DNA from: Sipunculus nudus
Taxonomy: Eukaryota > Annelida > Sipuncula > Golfingiida > Sipunculidae
DNA length: 64,000 nt
Direction of reading: 5' to 3'
Assembly: GCA_026874595.1 (NCBI GenBank)
Contig: CM049318.1
Coordinates: 1,127,241 to 1,191,240 of the forward strand
In this document: positions 1 through 9,922 of the stretch, piece by piece
Position numbering within the stretch: the first letter of the stretch is position 1
Layout: every line of letters begins with the position of its first letter
Made by a program: the position numbers and the translations under genes
Notes under the pieces: model-generated
Seen by the model: only the letters and a program-made list of their open reading frames with translations
Told to the model about the DNA's origin: nothing
Databases searched by the model: none

Positions 1-102
1 TTCATTCTAGTTAATATTCATAGATATTTTCTGCGGATTTGGATTACCTGGTGGATCCAGTAAAGGCGTTCTGCCTCAGCGGAGGAATGTGCTCAGTTGA
101 AG
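1..102 (+). repeat. Reference monomer (type A, 102 bp)
   Basis: This first copy matches the majority sequence and serves as the coordinate standard. The 5' part, about positions 8-30, is AT-rich; the rest is more GC-rich. Three short dyads are visible: AATAT(13-17)/ATATT(24-28), the 8-bp palindrome TGGATCCA (52-59), and CCTC(74-77)/GAGG(82-85) around an AGCG loop. TTCTGC occurs twice, at 29-34 and 69-74. GGAT occurs three times, at 35, 41 and 53. There are three CpGs, at 34, 67 and 80. Position 67 is often T in other monomers, whereas the other two are seldom changed. Confidence 0.95.
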
Positions 103-407
103 TTCATTCTAGTTAATATCCATAGATATTTTCTGCGGATTTGGATTACCTGGTGGATCCAGTAAAGGTTTTCTGCCTCAGCGGAGGAATGTGCTCAGTT
201 GAAGTTCATTCTGGTTAATATTCATAGATATGTTCTGCGGTTTTGATTACCTGGTGGATCCAGTAAAGGCGTTCTGCCTCAGCGGAGGAATGTGCTCAGT
301 TGAAGTTCATTCTAGTTAATATCCATAGATATTTTCTGCGGATTTGGTTTATCTGGTGGATCCAGTAAAGGCGTTCTGCCTCAGCGGAGGAATGTGCTCA
401 GTTGAAG

Positions 408-495
408 TTCATTCTAGTTAATATTCATAGATATTTTCTGCGGATTTGATTACCTGGTGGATCCAGTAAAGGCGGAGGAATGTGCTCAGTTGAAG
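408..495 (+). repeat. 88-bp short monomer (13-bp deletion), copy 1
   Basis: This type B monomer lacks 13 bp between two GCG triplets (monomer 66-68 and 79-81), leaving AAAGGCGGAGG. The deletion end points fit slippage or recombination between the 3-bp direct repeats. It is monomer 5 of the 15-mer and keeps the GGATCC site. Confidence 0.93.
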
Positions 496-1513
496 TTCAT
501 TCTAGTTAATATTCATAGATATTTTCTGCGGATTTGGATTACCTGGTGGATCCAGTAAAGGCGTTCTGCCTCAGCGGAGGAATGTGCTCAGTTGAAGTTC
601 ATTCTAGTTAATATTCATAGATATTTTCTGCGGATTTGGATTACCTGGTGGATCCAGTAAAAGCGTTCTGCCTCAGCGGAGGAATGTGCTCAGCTGAAGT
701 TCATTCTAGTTAATATTCATAGATATTTTCTGCGGATTTGGTTTATCTGGTGGATCCAGTAAAGGTGTTCTGCCTCAGCGGAGGAATGTGCTCAGTTGAA
801 GTTCATTCTAGTTAATATTCATAGATATTTTCTGCGGATTTGATTACCTGGTGGATCCAGTAAAGGCGTTCTGCCTCAGCGGAGGAATGTGCTAAGTTGA
901 AGTTCATTCTAGTTAATATTCATAGATATTTTCTGCGGATTTAGTTTACCTGGTGGATCCAGTAAAGGCGTTCTGCCTTAGCGGAGGAATGTACTCAGTT
1001 GAAGTTCATTCTAGTTAATATTCATAGATATTTTCTGCGGATTTGGATTACCTGGTGGATCCAGTAAAGGTGTTCTGCCTCAGCGGAGGAATGTGCTCAG
1101 TTGAAGTTCATTCTAGTTAATATTCATAGATATTTTCTGCGGATTTGGTTTATCTGGTGGATCCAGTAAAGGTGTTCTGCCTCAGCGGAGGAATGTGCTC
1201 AGTTGAAGTTCATTCTAGTTAATATTCATAGATATTTTCTGCGGATTTGATTACCTGGTGGATCCAGTAAAGGCGTTCTGCCTCAGCGGAGGAATGTGCT
1301 AAGTTGAAGTTCATTCTAGTTAATATTCATAGATATTTTCTGCGGATTTGGTTTATCTGGTGGATCCAGTAAAGGTGTTCTGCCTCAGCGGAGGAATGTG
1401 CTCAGTTGAAGTTCATTCTAGTTAATATTCATAGATATTTTCTGCGGATTTGGATTACCTGGTGGATCCAGTAAAGGCGTTCTGCCTCAGCGGAGGAATG
1501 TGCTCAGTTGAAG

Positions 1514-3026
1514 TTCATTCTAGTTAATATTCATAGATATTTTCTGCGGATTTGGATTACCTGGTGGATCCAGTAAAGGCGTTCTGCCTCAGCGGAGGAA
1601 TGTGCTCAGTTGAAGTTCATTCTAGTTAATATCCATAGATATTTTCTGCGGATTTGGATTACCTGGTGGATCCAGTAAAGGTTTTCTGCCTCAGCGGAGG
1701 AATGTGCTCAGTTGAAGTTCATTCTAGTTAATATTCATAGATATGTTCTGCGGTTTTGATTACCTGGTGGATCCAGTAAAGGCGTTCTGCCTCAGCGGAG
1801 GAATGTGCTCAGTTGAAGTTCATTCTAGTTAATATCCATAGATATTTTCTGCGGATTTGGTTTATCTGGTGGATCCAGTAAAGGCGTTCTGCCTCAGCGG
1901 AGGAATGTGCTCAGTTGAAGTTCATTCTAGTTAATATTCATAGATATTTTCTGCGGATTTGATTACCTGGTGGTTCCAGTAAAGGCGGAGGAATGTGCTC
2001 AGTTGAAGTTCATTCTAGTTAATATTCATAGATATTTTCTGCGGATTTGGATTACCTGGTGGATCCAGTAAAGGCGTTCTGCCTCAGCGGAGGAATGTGC
2101 TCAGTTGAAGTTCATTCTAGTTAATATTCATAGATATTTTCTGCGGATTTTGATTACCTGGTGGATCCAGTAAAAGCGTTCTGCCTCAGCGGAGGAATGT
2201 GCTCAATTGAAGTTCATTCAAGTTAATATTCATAGATATTTTCTGCGGATTTGGTTTATCTGGTGGATCCAGGAAAGGTGTTCTGCCTCAGCGGAGGAAT
2301 GTGCTCAGTTGAAGTTCATTCTAGTTAATATTCATAGATATTTTCTGCGGATTTGATTACCTGGTGGATCCAGTAAAGGCGTTCTGCCTCAGCGGAGGAA
2401 TGTGCTCAGTTGAAGTTCATTCTAGTTAATATTCATAGATATTTTCTGCGGATTTAGTTTACCTGGTGGATCCAGTAAAGGCGTTCTGCCTTAGCGGAGG
2501 AATGTACACAGTTGAAGTTCATTCTAGTAAATATTCATAGATATTTTCTGCGGATTTGGATTACCTGGTGGATCCAGTAAAGGTGTTCTGCCTCAGCGGA
2601 GGAATGTGCTCAGTTGAAGTTCATTCTAGTTAATATTCATAGATATTTTCTGCGGATTTGGTTTATCTGGTGGATCCAGTAAAGGTGTTCTGCCTCAGCG
2701 GAGGAATGTGCTCAGTTGAAGTTCATTCTAGTTAATATTCATAGATATTTTCTGCGGATTTGATTACCTGGTGGATCCAGTAAAGGCGTTCTGCCTCAGC
2801 GGAGGAATGTGCTAAGTTGAAGTTCATTCTAGTTAATATTCATAGATATTTTCTGCGGATTTGGTTTATCTGGTGGATCCAGTAAAGGTGTTCTGCCTCA
2901 GCGGAGGAATGTGCTCAGTTGAAGTTCATTCTAGTTAATATTCATAGATATTTTCTGCGGATTTGGATTACCTGGTGGATCCAGTAAAGGCGTTCTGCCT
3001 CAGCGGAGGAATGTGCACATTTGAAG
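1514..3026 (+). repeat. 15-monomer HOR, copy 2 (1,513 bp)
   Basis: This is the same 15-monomer order as 1-1513, with a constant offset of 1,513 (the GGTTTT mark is at 1680). Private differences include GGTTCCAG instead of GGATCCAG in the short monomer near 1974, and GCACATTTG at the end of monomer 15 near 3015. Confidence 0.93.
1921..2008 (+). repeat. 88-bp short monomer, copy 2
   Basis: It has the same 13-bp GCG-to-GCG deletion as the copy at 408. It also carries GGTTCCAG, which destroys the GGATCC palindrome. That extra change defines a second lineage of the short monomer, also seen at 3435, 25765 and 63023. Confidence 0.93.
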
Positions 3027-3828
3027 TTCATTCTAGTTAATATTCATAGATATTTTCCTGCGGATTTGGATTACCTGGTGGATCCAGTAAAGGCGTTCTG
3101 CCTCAGCGGAGGAATGTGCTCAGTTGAAGTTCATTCTAGTGAATATCCATAGATATTTTCTGCGGATTTGGATTACCTGGTGGATCCAGTAAAGGTGTTC
3201 TGCCTCAGCGGAGGAATGTGCTCAGTTGAAGTTCATTCTAGTTAATATTCATAGATATGTTCTGCGGATTTGATTACCTGGTGGATCCAGTAAAGGCGTT
3301 CTGCCTCAGCGGAGGAATGTGCTCAGTTGAAGTTCATTCTAGTTAATATCCATAGATATTTTCTGCGGATTTGGTTTATCTGGTGGATCCAGTAAAGGCG
3401 TTCTGCCTCAGCGGAGGAATGTGCTCAGTTGAAGTTCATTCTAGTTAATATTCATAGATATTTTCTGCGGATTTGATTACCTGGTGGTTCCAGTAAAGGC
3501 GGAGGAATGTGCTCAGTTGAAGTTCATTCTAGTTAATATTCATAGATATTTTCTGCGGATTTGGATTACCTGGTGGATCCAGTAAAGGCGTTCTGCCTCA
3601 GCGGAGGAATGTGCTCAGTTGAAGTTCATTCTAGTTAATATTCATAGATATTTTCTGCGGATTTGGATTACCTGGTGGATCCAGTAAAAGCGTTCTGCCT
3701 CAGCGGAGGAATGTGCTCAGTTGAAGTTCATTCTAGTTAATATTCATAGATATTTTCTGCGGATTTGGTTTATCTGGTGGATCCAGTAAAGGTGTTCTGC
3801 CTCAGCGGAGGAATGTGCTCAGTTGAAG
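3027..3828 (+). repeat. 15-monomer HOR, copy 3, first 8 monomers only
   Basis: Monomers 1-8 follow the 15-mer order: A, A, B, C1, short, A, A(AAAGCG), C2. At 3829 the array switches to type A where B is expected, so the HOR ends here. The first monomer carries a single-base insertion (TTTTCCTGCGG near 3057), making it 103 bp. Monomer 2 has GGTGTT instead of GGTTTT, and monomer 3 has ATATGTTCTGCGGATTTG. This marks it as a different subtype from copies 1 and 2. Confidence 0.88.
3435..3522 (+). repeat. 88-bp short monomer, copy 3
   Basis: It has the 13-bp deletion together with GGTTCCAG, as in the copy at 1921. It is monomer 5 of the partial 15-mer that starts at 3027. Confidence 0.92.
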
Positions 3829-4641
3829 TTCATTCTAGTTAATATTCATAGATATTTTCTGCGGATTTGGATTACCTGGTGGATCCAGTAAAGGCGTTCT
3901 GCCTCAGCGGAGGAATGTGCTCAGTTGAAGTTCATTCTAGTTAATATTCATAGATATTTTCTGCGGATTTGGATTACCTGGTGGATCCAGTAAAGGCGTT
4001 CTGCCTCAGCGGAGGAATGTGCTAAGTTGAAGTTCATTCTAGTTAATATTCATAGATATTTTCTGCGGATTTGATTACCTGGTGGATCCAGTAAAGGCGT
4101 TCTGCCTCAGCGGAGGAATGTGCTAAGTTGAAGTTCATTCTAGTTAATATTCATAGATATTTTCTGCGGATTTGATTACCTGGTGGATCCAGTAAAGGCG
4201 TTCTGCCTCAGCGGAGGAATGTGCTAAGTTGAAGTTCATTCTAGTTAATATTCATAGATATTTTCTGCGGATTTGGATTACCTGGTGGATCCAGTAAAGG
4301 CGTTCTGCCTCAGCGGAGGAATGTGCTAAGTTGAAGTTCATTTTAGTTAATATTCATAGATATTTTCTGCGGATTTGATTACCTGATGGATCCAGTAAAG
4401 GCGTTCTGCCTCAGCGGAGGAATGTGCGCAGTTGAAGTTCATTCTAGTTAATATTCATAGATATTTTCTGCGGATTTGGATTACCTGGTGGATCCAGTAA
4501 AGGCGTTCTGCCTCAGCGGAGGAATGTGCTCAGTTGAAGTTCATTCAAGTTAATATTCATAGATATTTTCTGCGGATTTGGATTACCTGGTGGATCCAGT
4601 AAAGGTGTTCTGCCTTAGCGGAGGAATGTGCTGAGTTGAAG

Positions 4642-4742
4642 TTCATTCTAATAATATTCATAGATATTTTCTGCGGATTTGGATTACCTGGTGGATCCAG
4701 TAAAGGTGTTCTGCCTCAGCGGAGGAATGTGCTCAGTTGAAG
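4642..4742 (+). repeat. 101-bp CTAATAAT monomer, copy 1
   Basis: A type A monomer in which CTAGTTAAT has become CTAATAAT, a net loss of one base near monomer positions 8-12. The change alters the plus-strand TAG and TAA stops there. Sister copies lie at 5049, 23236 and 23643; both pairs are spaced 407 bp. Confidence 0.85.
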
Positions 4743-5048
4743 TTCATTCAAGTTAATATTCATAGATATTTTCTGCGGATTTGGATTACCTGGTGGATCC
4801 AGTAAAGGCGTTCTGCCTCAGCGGAGGAATGTGCTCAGTTGAAGTTCATTCTAGTTAATATTCATAGATATTTTCTGCGGATTTGGATTACCTGGTGGAT
4901 CCAGTAAAGGTGTTCTGCCTCAGCGGAGGAATGTGCTTAGTTGAAGTTCATTCTAGTTAATATTCATAGATATTTTCTGCGGATTTGGATTACCTGGTGG
5001 ATCCAGTAAAGGTGTTCTGCCTTAGCGGAGGAATGTGCTGAGTTGAAG

Positions 5049-5149
5049 TTCATTCTAATAATATTCATAGATATTTTCTGCGGATTTGGATTACCTGGTG
5101 GATCCAGTAAAGGTGTTCTGCCTCAGCGGAGGAATGTGCTCAGTTGAAG
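5049..5149 (+). repeat. 101-bp CTAATAAT monomer, copy 2
   Basis: It shares the one-base-shorter CTAATAAT form with the copy 407 bp upstream. The monomers between the pair differ slightly, so the 407-bp unit is an old or imperfect four-mer duplication. Confidence 0.85.
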
Positions 5150-6473
5150 TTCATTCTAGTTAATATTCATAGATATTTTCTGCGGATTTGGATTACCTGG
5201 TGGATCCAGTAAAGGCGTTCTGCCTCAGCGGAGGAATGTGCTCAGTTGAAGTTCATTCTAGTTAATATTCATAGATATTTTCTGCGGATTTGGATTACCT
5301 GGTGGATCCAGTAAAGGCGTTCTGCCTCAGCGGAGGAATGTGCTTAGTTGAAGTTCATTCTAGTTAATATTCACAGATATTTTCTGCGGATTTGGATTAC
5401 CTGGTCGATCCAGTAAAGGTGTTCTGCCTCAGCGGAGGAATGTGCTCAGTTGAAGTTCATTCTAGTTAATATTCATAGATATTTTCTGCGGATTTGGATT
5501 ACCTGGTGGATCCAGTAAAGGCGTTCTGCCTCAGCGGAGGAATGTGCTCAGTTGAAGTTCATTCTAGTTAATATCCATAGATATTTTCTGCGGATTTGAA
5601 TTACCTGGTGGATCCAGTAAAGGTGTTCTGCCTCAGCGGAGGAATGTGCTCAGTTGAAGTTCATTCTAGTTAATATTCATAGATATTTTCTGCGGATTTG
5701 ATTACCTGGTAAATCCAGTAAAGGCGTTCTGCCTCAGCGGAGGAATGTGCTCAGTTGAAGTTCATTCTAGTTAATATCCATAGATATTTTCTGCGGATTT
5801 GGATTACCTGGTGGATCCAGTAAAGGTGTTCTGCCTCAGCGGAGGAATGTGCTCAGTTGAAGTTCATTCTAGTTAATATTCATAGATATTTTCTGCGGAT
5901 TTGGATTACCTGGTGGATCCAGTAAAGGTGTTCTGCCTCAGCGGAGGAATGTGCTCAGTTGAAGTTCATTCTAGTTAATATTCATAGATATTTTCTGCGG
6001 ATTTGGTTTATCTGGTGGATCCAGTAAAGGTGTTCTGCCTCAGCGGAGGAATGTGCTCAGTTGAAGTTCATTCTAGTTAATATTCATAGATATTTTCTGC
6101 GGATTTGGATAACCTGGTGGATCCAGTTAAGGCGTTCTGCCTCAGCGGAGGAATGTGCTCAGTTGAAGTTCATTCTAGTTAATATTCATAGATATTTTCT
6201 GCGGATTTGGATTACCTGGTGGATCCAGTAAAGGCGTTCTGCCTCAGCGGAGGAATGTGCTCAGTTGAAGTTCATTCTAGTTAATATCCATAGATATTTT
6301 CTGCGGATTTGGATTACCTGGTGGATCCAGTAAAGGTTTTCTGCCTCAGCGGAGGAATGTGCTCAGTTGAAGTTCATTCTGGTTAATATTCATAGATATG
6401 TTCTGCGGTTTTGATTACCTGGTGGATCCAGTAAAGGCGTTCTGCCTCAGCGGAGGAATGTGCTCAGTTGAAG
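5150..6473 (+). repeat. 13-monomer block shared with 60885-62208
   Basis: Thirteen consecutive monomers (1,324 bp) correspond to 60885-62208 with a constant offset of 55,735. Shared marks are TTCACAG with GGTCGATCC (5374 and 61109), GAATTACC, GGTTTTCTG (6335 and 62070) and CGGTTTTGATT. Scattered single-base differences exist, for example GGTAAATCC near 5710 against GGTGGATCC. No length change separates the two copies. Confidence 0.87.
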
Positions 6474-7681
6474 TTCATTCTAGTTAATATCCATAGATAT
6501 TTTCTGCGGATTTGGTTTATCTGGTGGATCCAGTAAAGGCGTTCTGCCTCAGCGGAGGAATGTGCTCAGTTGAAGTTCATTCTAGTTAATATTCATAGAT
6601 ATTTTCTGCGGATTTGATTACCTGGTGGATCCAGTAAAGGCGGAGGAATGTGCTCAGTTGAAGTTCATTCTAGTTAATATTCATAGATATTTTCTGCGGA
6701 TTTGGATTACCTGGTGGATCCAGTAAAGGCGTTCTGCCTCAGCGGAGGAATGTGCTCAGTTGAAGTTCATTCTAGTTAATATTCATAGATATTTTCTGCG
6801 GATTTGGATTACCTGGTGGATCCAGTAAAAGCGTTCTGCCTCAGCGGAGGAATGTGCTCAGCTGAAGTTCATTCTAGTTAATATTCATAGATATTTTCTG
6901 CGGATTTGGTTTATCTGGTGGATCCAGTAAAGGTGTTCTGCCTCAGCGGAGGAATGTGCTCAGTTGAAGTTCATTCTAGTTAATATTCATAGATATTTTC
7001 TGCGGATTTGATTACCTGGTGGATCCAGTAAAGGCGTTCTGCCTCAGCGGAGGAATGTGCTAAGTTGAAGTTCATTCTAGTTAATATTCATAGATATTTT
7101 CTGCGGATTTAGTTTACCTGGTGGATCCAGTAAAGGCGTTCTGCCTCAGCGGAGGAATGTACTCAGTTGAAGTTCATTCTAGTTAATATTCATAGATATT
7201 TTCTGCGGATTTGGATTACCTGGTGGATCCAGTAAAGGTGTTCTGCCTCAGCGGAGGAATGTGCTCAGTTGAAGTTCATTCTAGTTAATATTCATAGATA
7301 TTTTCTGCGGATTTGGTTTATCTGGTGGATCCAGTAAAGGTGTTCTGCCTCAGCGGAGGAATGTGCTCAGTTGAAGTTCATTCTAGTTAATATTCATAGA
7401 TATTTTCTGCGGATTTGATTACCTGGTGGATCCAGTAAAGGCGTTCTGCCTCAGCGGAGGAATGTGCTAAGTTGAAGTTCATTCTAGTTAATATTCATAG
7501 ATATTTTCTGCGGATTTGGTTTATCTGGTGGATCCAGTAAAGGTGTTCTGCCTCAGCGGAGGAATGTGCTCAGTTGAAGTTCATTCTAGTTAATATTCAT
7601 AGATATTTTCTGCGGATTTGGATTACCTGGTGGATCCAGTAAAGGCGTTCTGCCTCAGCGGAGGAATGTGCACAGTTGAAG
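6169..7681 (+). repeat. 15-monomer HOR, full copy 4 (1,513 bp)
   Basis: All 15 monomers are present in order, at offset 6,168 from copy 1. The GGTTTT mark is at 6335, the short monomer at 6576 and CAGCTG at 6862. Monomer 15 ends with GCACAG, which also marks this phase at 13671, 14180, 20077, 25347 and 62605. From monomer 7 (6766) this copy is also the start of the larger repeat described for 6766-12764. Confidence 0.92.
6576..6663 (+). repeat. 88-bp short monomer, copy 4
   Basis: It has the 13-bp GCG-to-GCG deletion with GGATCC retained, so it belongs to the same lineage as the copies at 408 and 24558. Confidence 0.92.
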
Positions 7682-9922
7682 TTCATTCTAGTAAATATTC
7701 ATAGATATTTTCTGCGGATTTGGATTACCTGGTGGATCCAGTAAAGGCGTTCTGCCTCAGCGGAGGAATGTGCTCAGTTGAAGTTCATTCTAGTTAATAT
7801 CCATAGATATTTTCTGCGGATTTGGATTACCTGGTGGATCCAGTAAAGGTGTTCTGCCTCAGCGGAGGAATGTGCTCAGTTGAAGTTCATTCTAGTTAAT
7901 ATTCATAGATATGTTCTGCGGATTTGATTACCTGGTGGATCCAGTAAAGGCGTTCTGCCTCAGCGGAGGAATGTGCTCAGTTGAAGTTCATTCTAGTTAA
8001 TATCCATAGATATTTTCTGCGGATTTGGTTTATCTGGTGGATCCAGTAAAGGCGTTCTGCCTCAGCGGAGGAATGTGCTCAGTTGAAGTTCATTCTAGTT
8101 AATATTCATAAATATTTTCTGCGGATTTGGATTACCTGGTGGATCCAGTTAAGGCGTTCTGCCTCAGCGGAGGAATGTGCTCAGTTGAAGTTCATTCTAG
8201 TTAATATTCATAGATATTTTCTGCGGATTTGGATTACCTGGTGGATCCAGTAAAAGCGTTCTGCCTCAGCGGAGGAATGTGCTCAGTTGAAGTTCATTCT
8301 AGTTAATATTCATAGATATTTTCTGCGGATTTGGTTTATCTGGTGGATCCAGTAAAGGTGTTCTGCCTCAGCGGAGGAATGTGCTCAGTTGAAGTTCATT
8401 CTAGTTAATATTTATAGATATTTTCTGCGGATTTGGATTACCTGGTGGATCCAGTAAAGGCGTTCTGCCTCAGCGGATGAATGTGCTCAGTTGAAGTTCA
8501 TTCTAGTTAATATTCATAGATATTTTCTGCGGATTTGGATTACCTGGTGGATCCAGTAAAGGCGTTCTGCCTTAGCGGGGGAATGTGCTCAGTTGAAGTT
8601 CATTCTAGTTAATATTCATAGATATTTTCTGCGGATTTGGATTACCTGGTGGATCCGGTAAAGGCGTTCTGCCTCAGCGGAGGAATGTGCTCAGTTGAAG
8701 TTCATTCAAGTTAATATTCATAGATATTTTCTGCGGATTTGATTACCTGGTGGATCCAGTAAAGGCGTTCTGTCTCAGCGGAGGAATGTGCTCAGTTGAA
8801 GTTCATTCTAGTTAATATCCATAGATATTTTCTGCGGATTTGGTTTATCTGGTGGATCCAGTAAAGGCGTTCTGCCTCAGCGGAGGAATGTGCTCAGTTG
8901 AAGTTCATTCTAGTTAATATTCATAGATATTTTCTGCGGATTTGATTACCTGGTGGATCCAGTAAAGGCGTTCTGCCTCAGCGGAGGAATGTGCTCAGTT
9001 GAAGTTCATTCTAGTTAATATTCATAGATATTTTCTGCGGATTTGGATTACCTGGTGTATCCAGTAAAGGCGTTCTGCCTGAGCGGAGGAATGTGCTCAG
9101 TTGAAGTTCATTCAAGTTAATATTCATAGATATTTTCTGCGGATTTGGATTACCTGGTGGATCCAGTAAAGGTGTTCTGCCTCAGCGGAGGAATGTGCTC
9201 AGTTGAAGTTCATTCTTGTTAATATTCATAGATATTTTCTGCGGATTTGGATTACCTGGTGGATCCAGTAAAGGTGTTCTGCCTCAGCGGAGGAATGTGC
9301 TCAGTTGAAGTTCATTCTAGTTAATATTCATAGATATTTTCTGCGGATTTGGTTTATCTGGTGGATCCAGTAAAGGTGTTCTGCCTCAGCGGAGGAATGT
9401 GCTCAGTTGAAGTTCATTCTAGTTAATATTCATAGATATTTTCTGCGGATTTGGATTACCTGGTGGATCCAGTAAAGGCGTTCTGCCTCAGCGGAGGAAT
9501 GTGCTCAGTTGAAGTTCATTCTAGTTAATATTCATAGATATTTTCTGCGGATTTGGATTACCTGGTGGATCCAGTAAAGGCGTTCTGCCTTAGCGGAGGA
9601 ATGTGCTCAGTTGAAGTTCATTCTAGTTAATATTCATAGATATTTTCTGCGGATTTGGATTACCTGGTGGATCCAGTAAAGGAGTTCTGCCTCAGCGGAG
9701 GAATGTGCTCAGTTGAAGTTCATTCTAGTTAATATTCATAAATATTTTCTGCGGATTTGGATTACCTGGTGGATCCAGTAAAGGCGTTCTGCCTCAGCGG
9801 AGGAATGTGCTCAGTTGAAGTTCATTCTAGTTAATATTCATAGATATTTTCTGCGGATTTGGATTACCTGGTGGATCCAGTAAAGGTGTTCTGCCTCAGC
9901 GGAGGAATGTGCTCAGTTGAAG

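Larger units (their letters stand above)
1..1513 (+). repeat. 15-monomer HOR, copy 1 (1,513 bp)
   Basis: The monomer order is A, A, B, C1, 88-bp short form, A, A, C2, B, D, A, C2, B, C2, A. Eleven 102-bp, three 101-bp and one 88-bp monomer give exactly 1,513 bp. Marks that fix the phase are GGTTTTCTG in monomer 2 (at 167), CGGTTTTGATT in monomer 3, the short monomer 5, AAAGCG and CAGCTG in monomer 7, and TTAGTTTACC in monomer 10. The same order recurs from 1514. Confidence 0.93.
3829..6168 (+). repeat. Mixed block of 23 monomers, mostly type A
   Basis: There are 23 monomers: 18 type A, four B and one C2. Two of the A monomers are 101-bp CTAATAAT forms, and the lengths sum exactly to 2,340 bp. 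The first part has several monomers with CTAAGTTG in place of CTCAGTTG. The monomer at 4337 has TTTTAG and ACCTGATGG. CTAATAAT monomers at 4642 and 5049 show a four-monomer, 407-bp recurrence. The monomer at 5354 carries TTCACAG and GGTCGATCC. Parts of this block reappear at 22931-23947 and 60885-62208. Confidence 0.88.

Noticed and set aside
80-93. GGAGGAATG in each monomer resembles a Shine-Dalgarno sequence with a start codon.
   Set aside because: The spacing to ATG is too short, the reading frame closes after nine codons, and the array is eukaryotic satellite DNA.
1-102. tRNA- or SINE-derived monomer: TAGCGGAG resembles the start of an A box and GGTCGATCC resembles a B box.
   Set aside because: Both resemblances occur only in variant monomers, are partial and lie in the wrong order and spacing for a pol III promoter. 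No tRNA fold is apparent.
1-102. Splice-donor-like CAGGTAATC on the minus strand (monomer 43-51).
   Set aside because: A short chance match inside closed reading frames, with no exon or transcript evidence.
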